Source: a virus. From it: a DNA stretch of 44,211 nt. Location of the stretch: positions 1-44,211 of the IMG/VR virus record IMGVR_UViG_3300020420_000028. One strand, given 5' to 3'. Under the pieces are notes generated by a model. That model had not been told where the DNA came from. It saw only the letters and a list, made by a program, of their open reading frames with translations, and ran no database searches. Of the stretch, positions 23,690 through 34,103 are shown in pieces; position 1 is the stretch's first letter; every line of letters begins with the position of its first letter. A program made the position numbers and the translations under genes.

Positions 23690-24387
23690 CTTTAGGTATT
23701 GCTGCGGGTGGTGCTACAGCCGTTACTGGCATAATGCAACAGAACAGGCAACATCGAGCACAAGTCGATGCTGTAAACCGTTCCAACGCTATTGCACGGC
23801 AGAAATACATTAATGATATAACCATCTCAGCTTATAACGATCAACGTAAAGGTGAGGTATTTACAGCTCAGTTGCAAGCTGATGCTGCGTCAAGAACTGC
23901 TTTCTACAGACAAAAAGAACTAAACCAAATCGAAGCTAATCGGGCTAGTGAATCTGCTCAACAAGAGCTCCGTGAAAAAATTACAGAATCTTTATTTTCA
24001 AGTCAAGAAAACTTAGCAAAATCTATACAAGCTCAAGGTACAGTATTAGCAAGTGGCCAGCAAGCTGGTCAATCAGCGATGCTAACATTAGATCAAGCTG
24101 AAAGAGAGTTAGGATTTGCACAAGCTCAACTAGATGCTTCTGTATTTGATTCTACCAAAGCATACGGTATCAAACAGTTTGGTGTTAATCTTGACCAATT
24201 TTCAAGCGATGTTAGTGCATATAACAGAATTACTACATCAGCTCCTATGGCTCCAACTGCTTCCTTTAAAACAATCCGTCCTATAAAACAGGAACCACCA
24301 CGCAAACCTTCAATCCTTGGCCCATTACTAAGTGGGTTTACGGCTGGAGTGACAACTGGATATGGCGTAAAAGCTGCATTAAAGTAA
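23674..24387 (+). CDS. Internal virion protein, gp14-like
   Basis: 237 residues. The start MCNPLALGIAAGGATAVTGI is a hydrophobic Gly/Ala helix, followed by a long Gln/Ala/Glu-rich helical body (QADAASRTAFYRQKELNQIE) and a hydrophobic Gly-rich end. T7 gp14 (196 residues) is ejected first into the outer membrane as part of the DNA-translocating channel, and this layout is consistent with that. The start overlaps the preceding gene by 16 bases. Confidence 0.8.
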   Translation: MCNPLALGIAAGGATAVTGIMQQNRQHRAQVDAVNRSNAIARQKYINDITISAYNDQRKGEVFTAQLQADAASRTAFYRQKELNQIEANRASESAQQELREKITESLFSSQENLAKSIQAQGTVLASGQQAGQSAMLTLDQAERELGFAQAQLDASVFDSTKAYGIKQFGVNLDQFSSDVSAYNRITTSAPMAPTASFKTIRPIKQEPPRKPSILGPLLSGFTAGVTTGYGVKAALK

Positions 24388-24391
24388 AATT

Positions 24392-27300
24392 ATGGCTTAC
24401 AAAAGAAGTACCTCATTTTCTGGTTTTCGTTCTCGTCTCTCTCCTGATGAATCTAGAGAGATAGCTAACGCTGCTAAGGCTGCGGATAGAAATAGAATTG
24501 AAACCACAAAGGGTATGGAGAGAGCAAGCTCTCAACAGATTACAGAATTAAATCGTTTGTCTAACCTTAGTGCTCAGGCAGACCAATATGAAATACAAAA
24601 CTTAGCAAAATTTAGCGACTCCTTAAATAAAGCTGTTCAAGCAGGTGCAAAAACTCTTGGTGTAGATTACATTAACAGAGCACGACAAGCAGCTTACAAT
24701 GACTACAGAGATGGTTTAGCAGGTGATGAAGAAGCATTAGCTAAAACTAAACTTAATGAAAGTCAAGTAAAAGAGATTAATGAAAAAATTAATCAACTAG
24801 AAACAGAAACAGAATTAAAACTTAGTGAAGCTGAAAGAAACGAGAAGTTTCTAAGTTATGAACAAAAGTATAGGCTTTTAAATGCACGTAGATTAGGGTC
24901 TAACTATGCTTATGGTTATACTAAAGCTCACATGATAGAAGCTGCTAACGGTTTCATGCCTTGGTTTATGAACAAAACCAACGAGGATGATACTGTTATC
25001 GAGATGGATGATGGCCGTGAAATTAGAGTAAATGAATATGATACATTTACAAATGCTGCAGATAGGTACGCAGTAGAAAACCAGCTTATCAAAGAGTATG
25101 AAGATCAAAATAATATTAGTGGTGTAAACACTTCTATAGTTGATAAATACTTAACATCTAGTGTAACAAAACAATTACAACAATACCGAGATAAAAAGCT
25201 CAACGATGAAATACAGGCTCAAGCAGCTGAAAAGATAAGGCTACAATCCGTAAACTTAAACACAGCTGTTGTTACTTTTGATGCAGAAGATACAACAGAT
25301 TTTGATAATGCTATAGATCAAATAGTCTTAACTGGTAACAACTTACATTTTAGAGCAGGTACTCAGGGCTCCTCCGGGGCAGCTAATAAGAAGAATTTAA
25401 AAGATTCTTTTGTTGATTCTGTAGCAAGTTTAGACAGTGATGTAAAGATCATGGAAGTCTTAAATCATATAGAACAGAAAGAGTATCAAATACCAAACTT
25501 AGGTAAGAAAACATTAGTAAATGCTTTTCCTATAGAATTTAGGATGGAAGATTTAAAAGCCTCTATATTTGCAAAACGTGAAGATAATTTAAGTAAAAAA
25601 ATTAGAAGTCAAACTACAGATCTTAAACTAAAAATAGCTCAACTAAAATATCATAGTACACTTACTGAAGATAATCCAAACTACATATCTTATAAGTCTT
25701 ATAGTTTACAAGTAAAAGAATTACAAGAAGATCCTAATTATGGTGCTTTACCAGAAGCAGCAACTATTTTTAATAATGCTTTTAGTTTTAAACCAGTATC
25801 ATTAGGTAAAGATAATAGTGCTAAGGCAGCTAGAAAAGAAATAGAGCGTTATGGTAGTCTTAGTGTAACTACATATATGACCTTAAATAAAGACGATCAA
25901 AAGAAATATGAAAGTGCAGTATCAGAAGATGTAAGATGGGATCAAACTACTGAAGGTAAAAAACTACTTGACATGTATCTTGGTGACGATAGTAAGTTTG
26001 ATAAGGCTTTAACATTATCTTTTTTAGGGCCAAGTAAAGGATTAGATACAAGTGGATCAAAAAGTGTTTTATTACAAAATGCTTTATACTATGCTAAAAA
26101 TACAGATATTTGGGCTAGAGTAGAAGTAATGAGAAAGAATAAAGAGTTTGATGGACAAATACCACCAGACATGGATCCTAATATGTATTATTTTCAAAAG
26201 GCTGCAGAACAGATTACTTTACAAATGCAGACAGCTGCAGATCCTAAAGGAGGTACAGCTGAACAACGGTTGTTAGCAGGTAATCCCTATGCGTTAACTT
26301 TTGGAGGAGACAAACTTAGTGTGTTTGCTAACTCTCTATTTCAAGAAGCTAAAGACACATCTTTATCTACAAAACTTGCAGAAGCTGATAATATTTTTCA
26401 AAATTTTGAAGGTAGATTAGATAAGACTGTAGGAGATGATCCTATACTAACTTTGTCAGATACACTGTTTGAAAATGAAGGTCAAAAAAATCAACTTAAA
26501 TTTGTAAAACAAGGTGGTGTATATAAAGGAGAAACAGAGTTAGTTCAAAAACTTAGTATGATAGATCCTAAAAAACGTGATCCATTTACACTAGGTAATC
26601 TTTTACGTGAAAAATATAACTTAGAAACTGTAGAGTTTGAGTCATTACCACAAGATCGTCAAGATATTATTACACTTTTTAAACAACAAAATGCAGATGT
26701 CAGAGACCTTTTAATGAGTCCATACTCTAAACTAAAAGAACAAGGTATTGACATGTCTGGTCTTATAAGTGTTAACAACTTACATAGAGCTATAAATACT
26801 GCAGGATTTGACCATACAGATATAGATGATGCTGATGTTGCAGATATACTAGCAAATGCTGGATTTACTAGACAAGAGTATAATGAGAATGAAGATATAC
26901 AAGGTAAAGTCTTTAAAATACATGTCAATAATTTACTTAACAAAGCAATTTTAAGCACTGAGAATAAATCTATTGCTATACAAAAAGTTGCTGCTGAGTT
27001 TGGAAACGGTAAATATTGGTACAGTGGTAGTAATAAAGGACTAACTAACAGTGTCTTAAAAGCATACTATCGTGGTTGGAATATTGATGACAAAGATCAA
27101 TTCTTAAATGTTGTAGAGGATGCAGCTGGAAACATAACTAGACTAAACTTTGGTGAGTTATCAGCTGAAACTAACAACATGAACTCTAATATTATACAAG
27201 CAGAAATAGACGAGCTTGTAGAACCTCCTAAGTATGTTGTAGGTAGTAACAATAGAAGAACAGTTAATAGAGATTGGAAAGATTGGAATAAAAACCAAAC

Positions 27301-27613
27301 CAAACTTAAGGCTCAACAAAATGTTCTTAAACAACTAGAAACTACAACATATACTGAGTTATTCTATGGAGTACTTGGTGCAAACATGGAGAGTAGAGAT
27401 CTTTACTATAATATAAAAGCATCTCTTGGTGACAAACACTTTAAACAATTATTAAAGACAGCAAACGATAAGTATACTGAAAAAACTGGTAGACCATATG
27501 ATGTTGGTAGAATAAGTAAATCTCAACAACTTAAAAAAGACAGAGTATTTTCTGACTTATTTTTTGCAGAACTTATTAAAACAGAACAATTTTTTAGATT
27601 AGACGATGAATGA
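24392..27613 (+). CDS. Internal core protein, gp15-like
   Basis: 1073 residues, larger than T7 gp15 (747) but usual for marine podoviruses. It is highly charged and helical throughout with no signal or membrane segment. It begins MAYKRSTSFSGFRSRLSPDE. Gene order between gp14-like and gp16-like proteins is the main evidence. gp15 forms the periplasmic tube of the ejection apparatus with gp16. The coding sequence is very AT-rich: one 60-base sample at 25561 has 15 G/C. It ends in an 8-base overlap with the next gene. Confidence 0.8.
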   Translation: MAYKRSTSFSGFRSRLSPDESREIANAAKAADRNRIETTKGMERASSQQITELNRLSNLSAQADQYEIQNLAKFSDSLNKAVQAGAKTLGVDYINRARQAAYNDYRDGLAGDEEALAKTKLNESQVKEINEKINQLETETELKLSEAERNEKFLSYEQKYRLLNARRLGSNYAYGYTKAHMIEAANGFMPWFMNKTNEDDTVIEMDDGREIRVNEYDTFTNAADRYAVENQLIKEYEDQNNISGVNTSIVDKYLTSSVTKQLQQYRDKKLNDEIQAQAAEKIRLQSVNLNTAVVTFDAEDTTDFDNAIDQIVLTGNNLHFRAGTQGSSGAANKKNLKDSFVDSVASLDSDVKIMEVLNHIEQKEYQIPNLGKKTLVNAFPIEFRMEDLKASIFAKREDNLSKKIRSQTTDLKLKIAQLKYHSTLTEDNPNYISYKSYSLQVKELQEDPNYGALPEAATIFNNAFSFKPVSLGKDNSAKAARKEIERYGSLSVTTYMTLNKDDQKKYESAVSEDVRWDQTTEGKKLLDMYLGDDSKFDKALTLSFLGPSKGLDTSGSKSVLLQNALYYAKNTDIWARVEVMRKNKEFDGQIPPDMDPNMYYFQKAAEQITLQMQTAADPKGGTAEQRLLAGNPYALTFGGDKLSVFANSLFQEAKDTSLSTKLAEADNIFQNFEGRLDKTVGDDPILTLSDTLFENEGQKNQLKFVKQGGVYKGETELVQKLSMIDPKKRDPFTLGNLLREKYNLETVEFESLPQDRQDIITLFKQQNADVRDLLMSPYSKLKEQGIDMSGLISVNNLHRAINTAGFDHTDIDDADVADILANAGFTRQEYNENEDIQGKVFKIHVNNLLNKAILSTENKSIAIQKVAAEFGNGKYWYSGSNKGLTNSVLKAYYRGWNIDDKDQFLNVVEDAAGNITRLNFGELSAETNNMNSNIIQAEIDELVEPPKYVVGSNNRRTVNRDWKDWNKNQTKLKAQQNVLKQLETTTYTELFYGVLGANMESRDLYYNIKASLGDKHFKQLLKTANDKYTEKTGRPYDVGRISKSQQLKKDRVFSDLFFAELIKTEQFFRLDDE

Positions 27614-30600
27614 AGATTTTGAATTAGAACAGGGTTTAGAAGAAGATTTTGAAAACATCATTGATGACTCTGATCTTGATAGAGGTTCTGAACGTCAAGT
27701 GTTGGATGAAACTGGTCAACCAATAAACCCTATGCAACTTGATCCAAATACAATCAAGAAGCAAATGCAGGATCAGATGAAAGACCAAGGTTTTTTACCT
27801 GATGGCCCTGTAGAGGCACTAAAAGAAGCTGGTAAAGCTCTTGTTGGTGGTGGTATTGATGCTGTAGATAGTGTTGGTAGTTTCTTAGATTTATCTGGTG
27901 ACACTATACTTACAGGTCTTAACAAACTACTAGGTGCAGAAATAGATGATGCAAATGATATAACTAGCAAAGGTTATAAGAGAGGAGCATGGTGGGATAT
28001 ACCAGATAATTTAGCTCCAGAAAATGAATCAGGCTTAGGTAATCTTGTAAGAGGATTAGTAGAGTTTGGTGTCTTAGCTACAGCTACAGGCGGTATTGGT
28101 GGTGCAGGTCTTAAGGCTGCAGGACTTACAGCTAGAACTGGTGTACAGGCATATAAGGCAGCTAGATTAGCTGGCTATGGTAAAAAGGGTGCAAAAATGA
28201 TACACTTTATACCTAAAGGTGCTAACATTGCTAAGATAGCAGCAGAAGGTTCTGTTGCTGACCTTATATCTACAAGTTCTGAAATGGGTAACATTGCAAA
28301 TTTAGTTGATGATTTTGCTCCATTTATACCGCTTTCAGAAGCGTTAGCTGTAGATCCAGAAAAAGATGGTTCTTGGTTAGCAAGAATAAAAACTATTACA
28401 GCTGGAGCTGGTGTTAATTTAGCTGGTCATTTTTTAGGTGGATATGTAAAAGGTGCATATAGAGCTGTAAAAGAACTTAAAGCTGGTAAAACTATAGATC
28501 AAGCAAACTTAGCTGGTAATAAAGTTGTCCAAGAAACAATGGACGAAGGTTTTAAGCTAGATGCTGAAAACATGGACAGGCTAGAAACTGATGCTAAAGC
28601 TCAAGGTAGAGGCTTGTCTGGTAAAGATAATAGATTAGAATATATAGAAAAGCATTTAGAAATTGAAGATGCAAAGGAATACAAAAGATTAATTGATGGT
28701 GAAGAGCCTAGTGATTTTACTCGTGAGCGTATCATTAGAGATAACCCAGAAATGAATCCTGACACAAACTATCCTGCAGATTTAATTAGAGAGTTAGCAG
28801 TAAAAGATATAGAAGAATTATCTGAAAAGGTTGGAGCAACTAAAGGTGACTCTTGGATAGCAGAAGAGGGTGCTAGTTTAGAACAACTTGCAGATGCTAC
28901 ACTACGTAAACAAGATCCTTTTGTAGATTCAGCTGCCTTTGATAATAATGAAAAAGCTGGTTTACGTCCAGAAAAACAAACTATTAAAGAAGCTACTGAA
29001 CAAAACATGGAAGAGTCTGTAGCCAGTATGAAACGAGGTGACAGACCTAGTAGTCCTAGTCCTATATGGAGAGAGTCTACACTAAAGAAAATAAGTTTTG
29101 GTAACAAAGATATTGCTAAGACTTTAAATGAAGTAGCTAAAGGAGTATCAGAAAAATTATTTAGTCAACAATCAACTATATCTGGTTTACAGAAAAAGTT
29201 TACACCTGATGAGTTTAAAGATCTTATAATAGCTCAAATGGATGAAATACAAAGTGCGATGGTGGCAGGTAGAGATGATTTTGCTAAAGCTATACAAAAT
29301 TACTTAAATGGTAAAGCTACAAACTACATACATTACATGCACGATGGTACAAGTCTAAGAACTGTAACACCTGCAACTAGACATGCTATGAATTTGGTGC
29401 TTTTAAATTTAGCAGAACAAATAAACTCTATAGCCGTTGCAGCTTCAGACTTACCTAAAGGTGCAAGAACATTACGTCAAGATGACCAGATTATTGACTT
29501 AATGAAGGTGTTGACTATTGAACAAAAGAAGTCAGCATATATGGCAGGTAACACTCTACTACAAAACAAAAATGCTATGGCAGATAGTTTTGTAAAAGAC
29601 ATGGTAAATCAAGAGATAGCATCTATAACAGAAGAAGCTACTAAATATTTTGATGAACTTAGAAGAGTCAAAAAGACTATGGGTAAAGAGGCTGCAAAGA
29701 CATTTCAAGAAATACACCGTTTATCAGGTGGTGTTGTTAGACACTATGATTCTATCAATAATTTTCTTATGGCTAAAAGAACTCTTAATCCATACAGAAT
29801 GATAGCAGGTACTACAGTTGATGGTGTAAAGGTTAGACCTCGTATTAACGATGAGTTAGCTTCAGTTTACTACAACTCACTTCTTAGTGCTCCTAAGACC
29901 TTTGTTAAGGCTGTTGCAAGTACAAACATGATTGCTATAATGCGTCCTCTAAACGCTTACATAGGAGCCATGCTGCCCGGTGGTAGCAGAGCTGACGCAG
30001 TTATTGCTGCAGCTATGTTAGATTCTACTGGTAGAGCTTTTGCAGAAGGTTTACAGGCTTTCAAGCATAACTGGGATTTGGCTGTAAACAAAGGTAAAGG
30101 TCAAGTATATTCTGGTAAGTTTGATGTTGCTAAAGATATAGAAGATTGGCAAAAGTTAAATACATACTATACTGAGTTTAGTGGTAAGGCAGACTCTTTT
30201 GGGTATCATGCTCTAAATACTGTAGTTAACTTTAATAGAAGTCCTTTTTCTCGTTACAGTACAACTATAATGGGATCTGGCGATGCTTTAGCTAGAACTA
30301 TTATAGGTAGACATGAGATGAGAATGAGGGCAGCTCGACAAGCTATTGCTGATGGAGCAGACCTTAAAGATGTTAGAAAAATTGCTGCAGAAACTGAAGA
30401 GAATTTTAGGAAAGAAATTTTTACTAAAAATCAAGATAACCAATTTATTGTAACAGACCAAGCTGCAACCTTAGCAGGTAACGAAGCAGCCTTGACAACA
30501 GCACTTCCGGGAAATGTAGCTGCATTTCAAACACTACAAAATATACCAGTTGTAGGACAGTTCTTTTTTCCATTTATGAGAACTGGTTATAATGCTTTAC

Positions 30601-31805
30601 GTCTTACTTATTCTCATACAGTCTTAGAAACACTAAGTAAAAAGTATGATGATATAGTTAATGTAAGTAGAACTAACCCTTCAGTCCTAAAACAGTACGG
30701 TATAAAACCAGAAGATGTAGACTTTCACAGAGGAATGATGAAAGGTAGAATAGCTGCTGGAACATCTTTGATGACTATGGTAGGTATTATGGCTATGTCA
30801 GGAATGGTGACAGGTGACTTACCTCCTGATAGAGAAACTAGAGAGTTATGGAAAGCAAATGGTATTATGCCTAACTCATTTAAGTTACCTACTGGTGGAT
30901 ATGTTTCTTACAGAGAAATGGAACCATTTAATACTTTATTTGCACTAGCAGCAAACGTATTTACTAATCAACATGTATTGGGTGAAGATATATTTGATGA
31001 TTTAACTCAAAAAATTACATTTATGTTTGGTTCAGTTCTTATTGATAAGTCTATGTTAGCGGGTGTAGATGATTTAGTAACTTTATTCAATGCTAATAGT
31101 TCTGGTGGGCCAGTACAAAGGCTTGCAGCTAGATTAGGTAGATCAGCCATACCATATTCTAGTCTTAGTAGAGCATTATCTGATGTTATACAGGCTAACC
31201 AAGTAGAGGCAAACAGTATTGCAGAGATGATAATTCAAAGAGATCTTGTATTTAAAGCTGCACTACCTCCTAAATATGACATATTGGCTAAAGATCGTTC
31301 TGGTAAACCATTTGTAGCGTCTCCTGTCAACCCATTTTTACGTGCTTTGAACTTTATTAGTCCTGTAACTATAGGTTACACAGAAGGAGACCCTGTAAAA
31401 GAGGCATTATTTGACATTGGTTACAATATACCACAAGAAATTAGTTATTTTGAAGGTGAACCTCTAACATCTAGAGAAAAGTCTGAGTTACAACGCTATA
31501 TGGCAACTGATACACAGTTTAGAGCTGCATTAGAGCAGATAGTGTCAAATCCACAGTGGCAAGCACAAGTCAAAGCCTACAAAGATGCAGGTATTTTAAA
31601 CAGAGATAACTATAAAGTAAATGCTACACCATTTTACCAACAGATAAGAGAACAATTTATATCAGTAAAGGCAAGAGCTATGGCTCAAATGCTTGCCGAA
31701 AATGAGAAACTTCGTAGTAGAGTAGAGCTTAGAAGAGCCAGATTAGCACAAACAAGCTCAGGATATTATAATAAGATAAACGAACTTAAAAAACACGGTA
31801 TTTAA
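27606..31805 (+). CDS. Internal core protein, gp16-like
   Basis: 1399 residues, close to T7 gp16 (1318). The N-terminal 60 residues are acidic. There are Gly/Ala hydrophobic stretches (GVLATATGGIGGAGLKAAGL) and a conserved C-terminal part (PVVGQFFFPFMRTGYNALRL, LPTGGYVSYREMEPFNTLFA) seen in long phage ejection proteins. I see no soluble transglycosylase motif at the N-terminus, where T7 gp16 has one; the separate lysozyme-like gene at 40883 may supply that activity. gp16 is ejected to the inner membrane and drives genome entry. Confidence 0.8.
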   Translation: MNEDFELEQGLEEDFENIIDDSDLDRGSERQVLDETGQPINPMQLDPNTIKKQMQDQMKDQGFLPDGPVEALKEAGKALVGGGIDAVDSVGSFLDLSGDTILTGLNKLLGAEIDDANDITSKGYKRGAWWDIPDNLAPENESGLGNLVRGLVEFGVLATATGGIGGAGLKAAGLTARTGVQAYKAARLAGYGKKGAKMIHFIPKGANIAKIAAEGSVADLISTSSEMGNIANLVDDFAPFIPLSEALAVDPEKDGSWLARIKTITAGAGVNLAGHFLGGYVKGAYRAVKELKAGKTIDQANLAGNKVVQETMDEGFKLDAENMDRLETDAKAQGRGLSGKDNRLEYIEKHLEIEDAKEYKRLIDGEEPSDFTRERIIRDNPEMNPDTNYPADLIRELAVKDIEELSEKVGATKGDSWIAEEGASLEQLADATLRKQDPFVDSAAFDNNEKAGLRPEKQTIKEATEQNMEESVASMKRGDRPSSPSPIWRESTLKKISFGNKDIAKTLNEVAKGVSEKLFSQQSTISGLQKKFTPDEFKDLIIAQMDEIQSAMVAGRDDFAKAIQNYLNGKATNYIHYMHDGTSLRTVTPATRHAMNLVLLNLAEQINSIAVAASDLPKGARTLRQDDQIIDLMKVLTIEQKKSAYMAGNTLLQNKNAMADSFVKDMVNQEIASITEEATKYFDELRRVKKTMGKEAAKTFQEIHRLSGGVVRHYDSINNFLMAKRTLNPYRMIAGTTVDGVKVRPRINDELASVYYNSLLSAPKTFVKAVASTNMIAIMRPLNAYIGAMLPGGSRADAVIAAAMLDSTGRAFAEGLQAFKHNWDLAVNKGKGQVYSGKFDVAKDIEDWQKLNTYYTEFSGKADSFGYHALNTVVNFNRSPFSRYSTTIMGSGDALARTIIGRHEMRMRAARQAIADGADLKDVRKIAAETEENFRKEIFTKNQDNQFIVTDQAATLAGNEAALTTALPGNVAAFQTLQNIPVVGQFFFPFMRTGYNALRLTYSHTVLETLSKKYDDIVNVSRTNPSVLKQYGIKPEDVDFHRGMMKGRIAAGTSLMTMVGIMAMSGMVTGDLPPDRETRELWKANGIMPNSFKLPTGGYVSYREMEPFNTLFALAANVFTNQHVLGEDIFDDLTQKITFMFGSVLIDKSMLAGVDDLVTLFNANSSGGPVQRLAARLGRSAIPYSSLSRALSDVIQANQVEANSIAEMIIQRDLVFKAALPPKYDILAKDRSGKPFVASPVNPFLRALNFISPVTIGYTEGDPVKEALFDIGYNIPQEISYFEGEPLTSREKSELQRYMATDTQFRAALEQIVSNPQWQAQVKAYKDAGILNRDNYKVNATPFYQQIREQFISVKARAMAQMLAENEKLRSRVELRRARLAQTSSGYYNKINELKKHGI

Positions 31806-31817
31806 CATTGATTATCA

Positions 31818-34100
31818 ATGGCAGTTACAACTAAAAAAACTTTTCCTGCCACGAGTAATGCTACTACAACAGTATTTACTCCTGTAGGTATACAACTGAA
31901 TAACCAAGATGATCTAGATGTTTACGTTACATTGTCGGGTGGTACTAGAGTGTTACAGCTACGCCAATCTACTGGTAGTACTGCAACCTCTAGCCACAAA
32001 CAAGTAAACGATACAACTGGATTATACTTCCCTGCCGTTACAGCAGGTACAACTTTATATAACTACACGCTTTCCACTGATAACAATACAATTACGTTCA
32101 ACTCTGCACTACCTAGTGGAGCAGTAGTTTCATGTGAACGTAGAACTAGAGATGCAGATAGTTCATATACAACTTTTGCTAGTGGCAGCACTATAAGAGC
32201 CACAGATCTAAACAACTCATCTACTGAATCTAACTTTACAGCACAAGACGGTAGAAACAAAGCATTTGATTTAGAGGGTAAACTATTTGATGGCCCTGCT
32301 GATAGTAGTATAAAAACAAAACTAGATGGTATTGAGGCTAATGCTACCCAAGATCAAACAGCTAGTGAGATACGAGCTTTAGTTGAGTCTGCTAGTGACA
32401 GTAATGTTTTTACTGATGCAGACCATAGTAAACTTAATGCAATAGAAGCAGGTGCTACCGCAGACCAAACAGATGCCGAGATAAGAACTGCTGTTGAAAA
32501 TGCAACAGACAGTAATGTGTTTACTGATGCAGACCATACAAAACTAAATGGTATCTCAGCTGGAGCTGACGTTACTTCTACTAACTCTATAAACGCACTT
32601 ACTGATGTTGATACCTCTGGCGTAGCAGACGGTAAGATATTAAAGTACAGTTCTTCATCCAGTAAATTTATCATTGCTGATGATGGAGGCGGTGGTGGTG
32701 GTGGTGGTAGCGGTGTTACTAATGGAGATAAAGGTGATATAACTGTAGCTGATGCTGGCACAGTTAATGAATCTTTTTCTATAAATAATGAAGCAGTAAC
32801 ACTAGCTAAACTACCTCATGGTACATCAAGCACAGACGGTAAGTTTTTAAGGTCTAATAATGGTGCTGATCCTACTTTTGAAACAGTAAATACAGACTTA
32901 GTTTCGGATACAAGTCCACAACTTGGTGGTAACTTAGATGTACAGACAAACGAGATTAATACAAGTACAACTAACGGAAATGTTAAACTAACTCCTAACG
33001 GTACAGGAAAAGTAGAAATAAAAGGTAACGGAAGTAATGATGCTCAAGTAGTTCTTAACTGTGGCAACAACAGTCATGGTCAAACAATTAAAGCACCACC
33101 TCATAGTGCTGGTGTAAGTAACACATTTACTTTACCAACTACTGCAACATCAAGCCTTGGTGGTACTGGTGCGTTACTAAGAATTAATCCAAGTGGACAG
33201 TTATCTTTTGATAGCACAGGTTATCTTCAAACAAACCAGCAAATAATAGGGTCAAGTCTTTTATTTACAACAACAAATCAAAATATAATGTTTGATGTTG
33301 ACCCTAATAATACTCACAATATATCTTTTAAAAGTCCAAGCACATACACAAAAACAAGTGCGTTTACATTACCAGAAGATGGAACTAATGGTCAGTTCTT
33401 GAAAACTAATGGTAGTGGTGTTCTTTCATTTGCTGACGTTACATCTACTTACAACATACAAATAAATACACTGTCTAGTTCTAGTGGAACAGGCGGTGGT
33501 AGTGCAACCTTTAATGGTTCTGCTACAAGATTTACATTATCTAACGCAGGAACAAATGCTCAAGCACATATTGTTAGCGTCAATGGAGTCATTCAGAAAC
33601 CTAATAGTGGAACCAGTCCAAGCGAAGGATTTGCTATTGATGGTAATGACATTATATTTGCCAGTGCCCCTGCTACTGGTTCTGACTTTTTTATTCTCAC
33701 CCTCGGAAACGCAATAAATCTTAGTGTACCAGCTGATGATTCTGTTACATCTGCTAAGATAGTTAGTGGAGCAGTTTCAGGAGATAAGATAGCTCAAGGT
33801 GGCGTAACTAATAGTCAAATATTAGACGACACTATATCCGAATCAAAGTTAGATATACATGCTGCACCTTCTGGTACAGACAAAGTACTTGGCTACACAT
33901 CCAATGGTATGGAGTGGGTTGAGTCAGCAGCTGGAGCTACAGGTGGTGGCACAGATAAAATATTCTGGGAAAATGGTCAAACAGTAACAACCAATTATAC
34001 AATTACAAACGGCTACAACGCAATGTCAGCTGGCCCTGTAACAATCAATAATGGTGTTGCTGTAACAATCGGTACTGGAGAAAACTGGACAATCGTATAA
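31818..34100 (+). CDS. Tail fibre protein with T7 gp17-type N-terminus
   Basis: 760 residues. Residues 1-160 (TKKTFPATSNATTTVFTPVG, LYNYTLSTDNNTITFNSALP, ERRTRDAD) match the T7 gp17 N-terminal domain that docks on the nozzle. Next come two 37-residue repeats (SDSNVFTDADHSKLNAIEAG type), a Gly linker near 290, and a Ser/Thr/Asn-rich beta region typical of trimeric fibres. The last 50 residues (DKIFWENGQTVTTNYTITNG onward) form a tip domain that recurs as a separate ORF at 35796. It should bind the host surface receptor. Confidence 0.88.
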   Translation: MAVTTKKTFPATSNATTTVFTPVGIQLNNQDDLDVYVTLSGGTRVLQLRQSTGSTATSSHKQVNDTTGLYFPAVTAGTTLYNYTLSTDNNTITFNSALPSGAVVSCERRTRDADSSYTTFASGSTIRATDLNNSSTESNFTAQDGRNKAFDLEGKLFDGPADSSIKTKLDGIEANATQDQTASEIRALVESASDSNVFTDADHSKLNAIEAGATADQTDAEIRTAVENATDSNVFTDADHTKLNGISAGADVTSTNSINALTDVDTSGVADGKILKYSSSSSKFIIADDGGGGGGGGSGVTNGDKGDITVADAGTVNESFSINNEAVTLAKLPHGTSSTDGKFLRSNNGADPTFETVNTDLVSDTSPQLGGNLDVQTNEINTSTTNGNVKLTPNGTGKVEIKGNGSNDAQVVLNCGNNSHGQTIKAPPHSAGVSNTFTLPTTATSSLGGTGALLRINPSGQLSFDSTGYLQTNQQIIGSSLLFTTTNQNIMFDVDPNNTHNISFKSPSTYTKTSAFTLPEDGTNGQFLKTNGSGVLSFADVTSTYNIQINTLSSSSGTGGGSATFNGSATRFTLSNAGTNAQAHIVSVNGVIQKPNSGTSPSEGFAIDGNDIIFASAPATGSDFFILTLGNAINLSVPADDSVTSAKIVSGAVSGDKIAQGGVTNSQILDDTISESKLDIHAAPSGTDKVLGYTSNGMEWVESAAGATGGGTDKIFWENGQTVTTNYTITNGYNAMSAGPVTINNGVAVTIGTGENWTIV
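32316..32572 (+). repeat. 111-bp tandem repeat inside the fibre gene
   Basis: Two complete 111-bp units (32316-32426 and 32427-32537) and a partial third (32538-32572), in frame, encode 37-residue repeats sharing KL(D/N)xIEAxAT, DQT(A/D)xEIR and DSNVFTDADH. Such repeats lengthen fibre shafts. The in-frame unit can change copy number by slippage or recombination. Confidence 0.85.
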
Positions 34101-34103
34101 ATT

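Noticed and set aside
31818-34100. Minus-strand ORFs complementary to the fibre gene (for example 32354-32761)
   Set aside because: They mirror the low-complexity repeats and the Gly linker (giving Pro runs); no start signals or known domains. Other minus-strand ORFs are likewise shadows of + strand genes.
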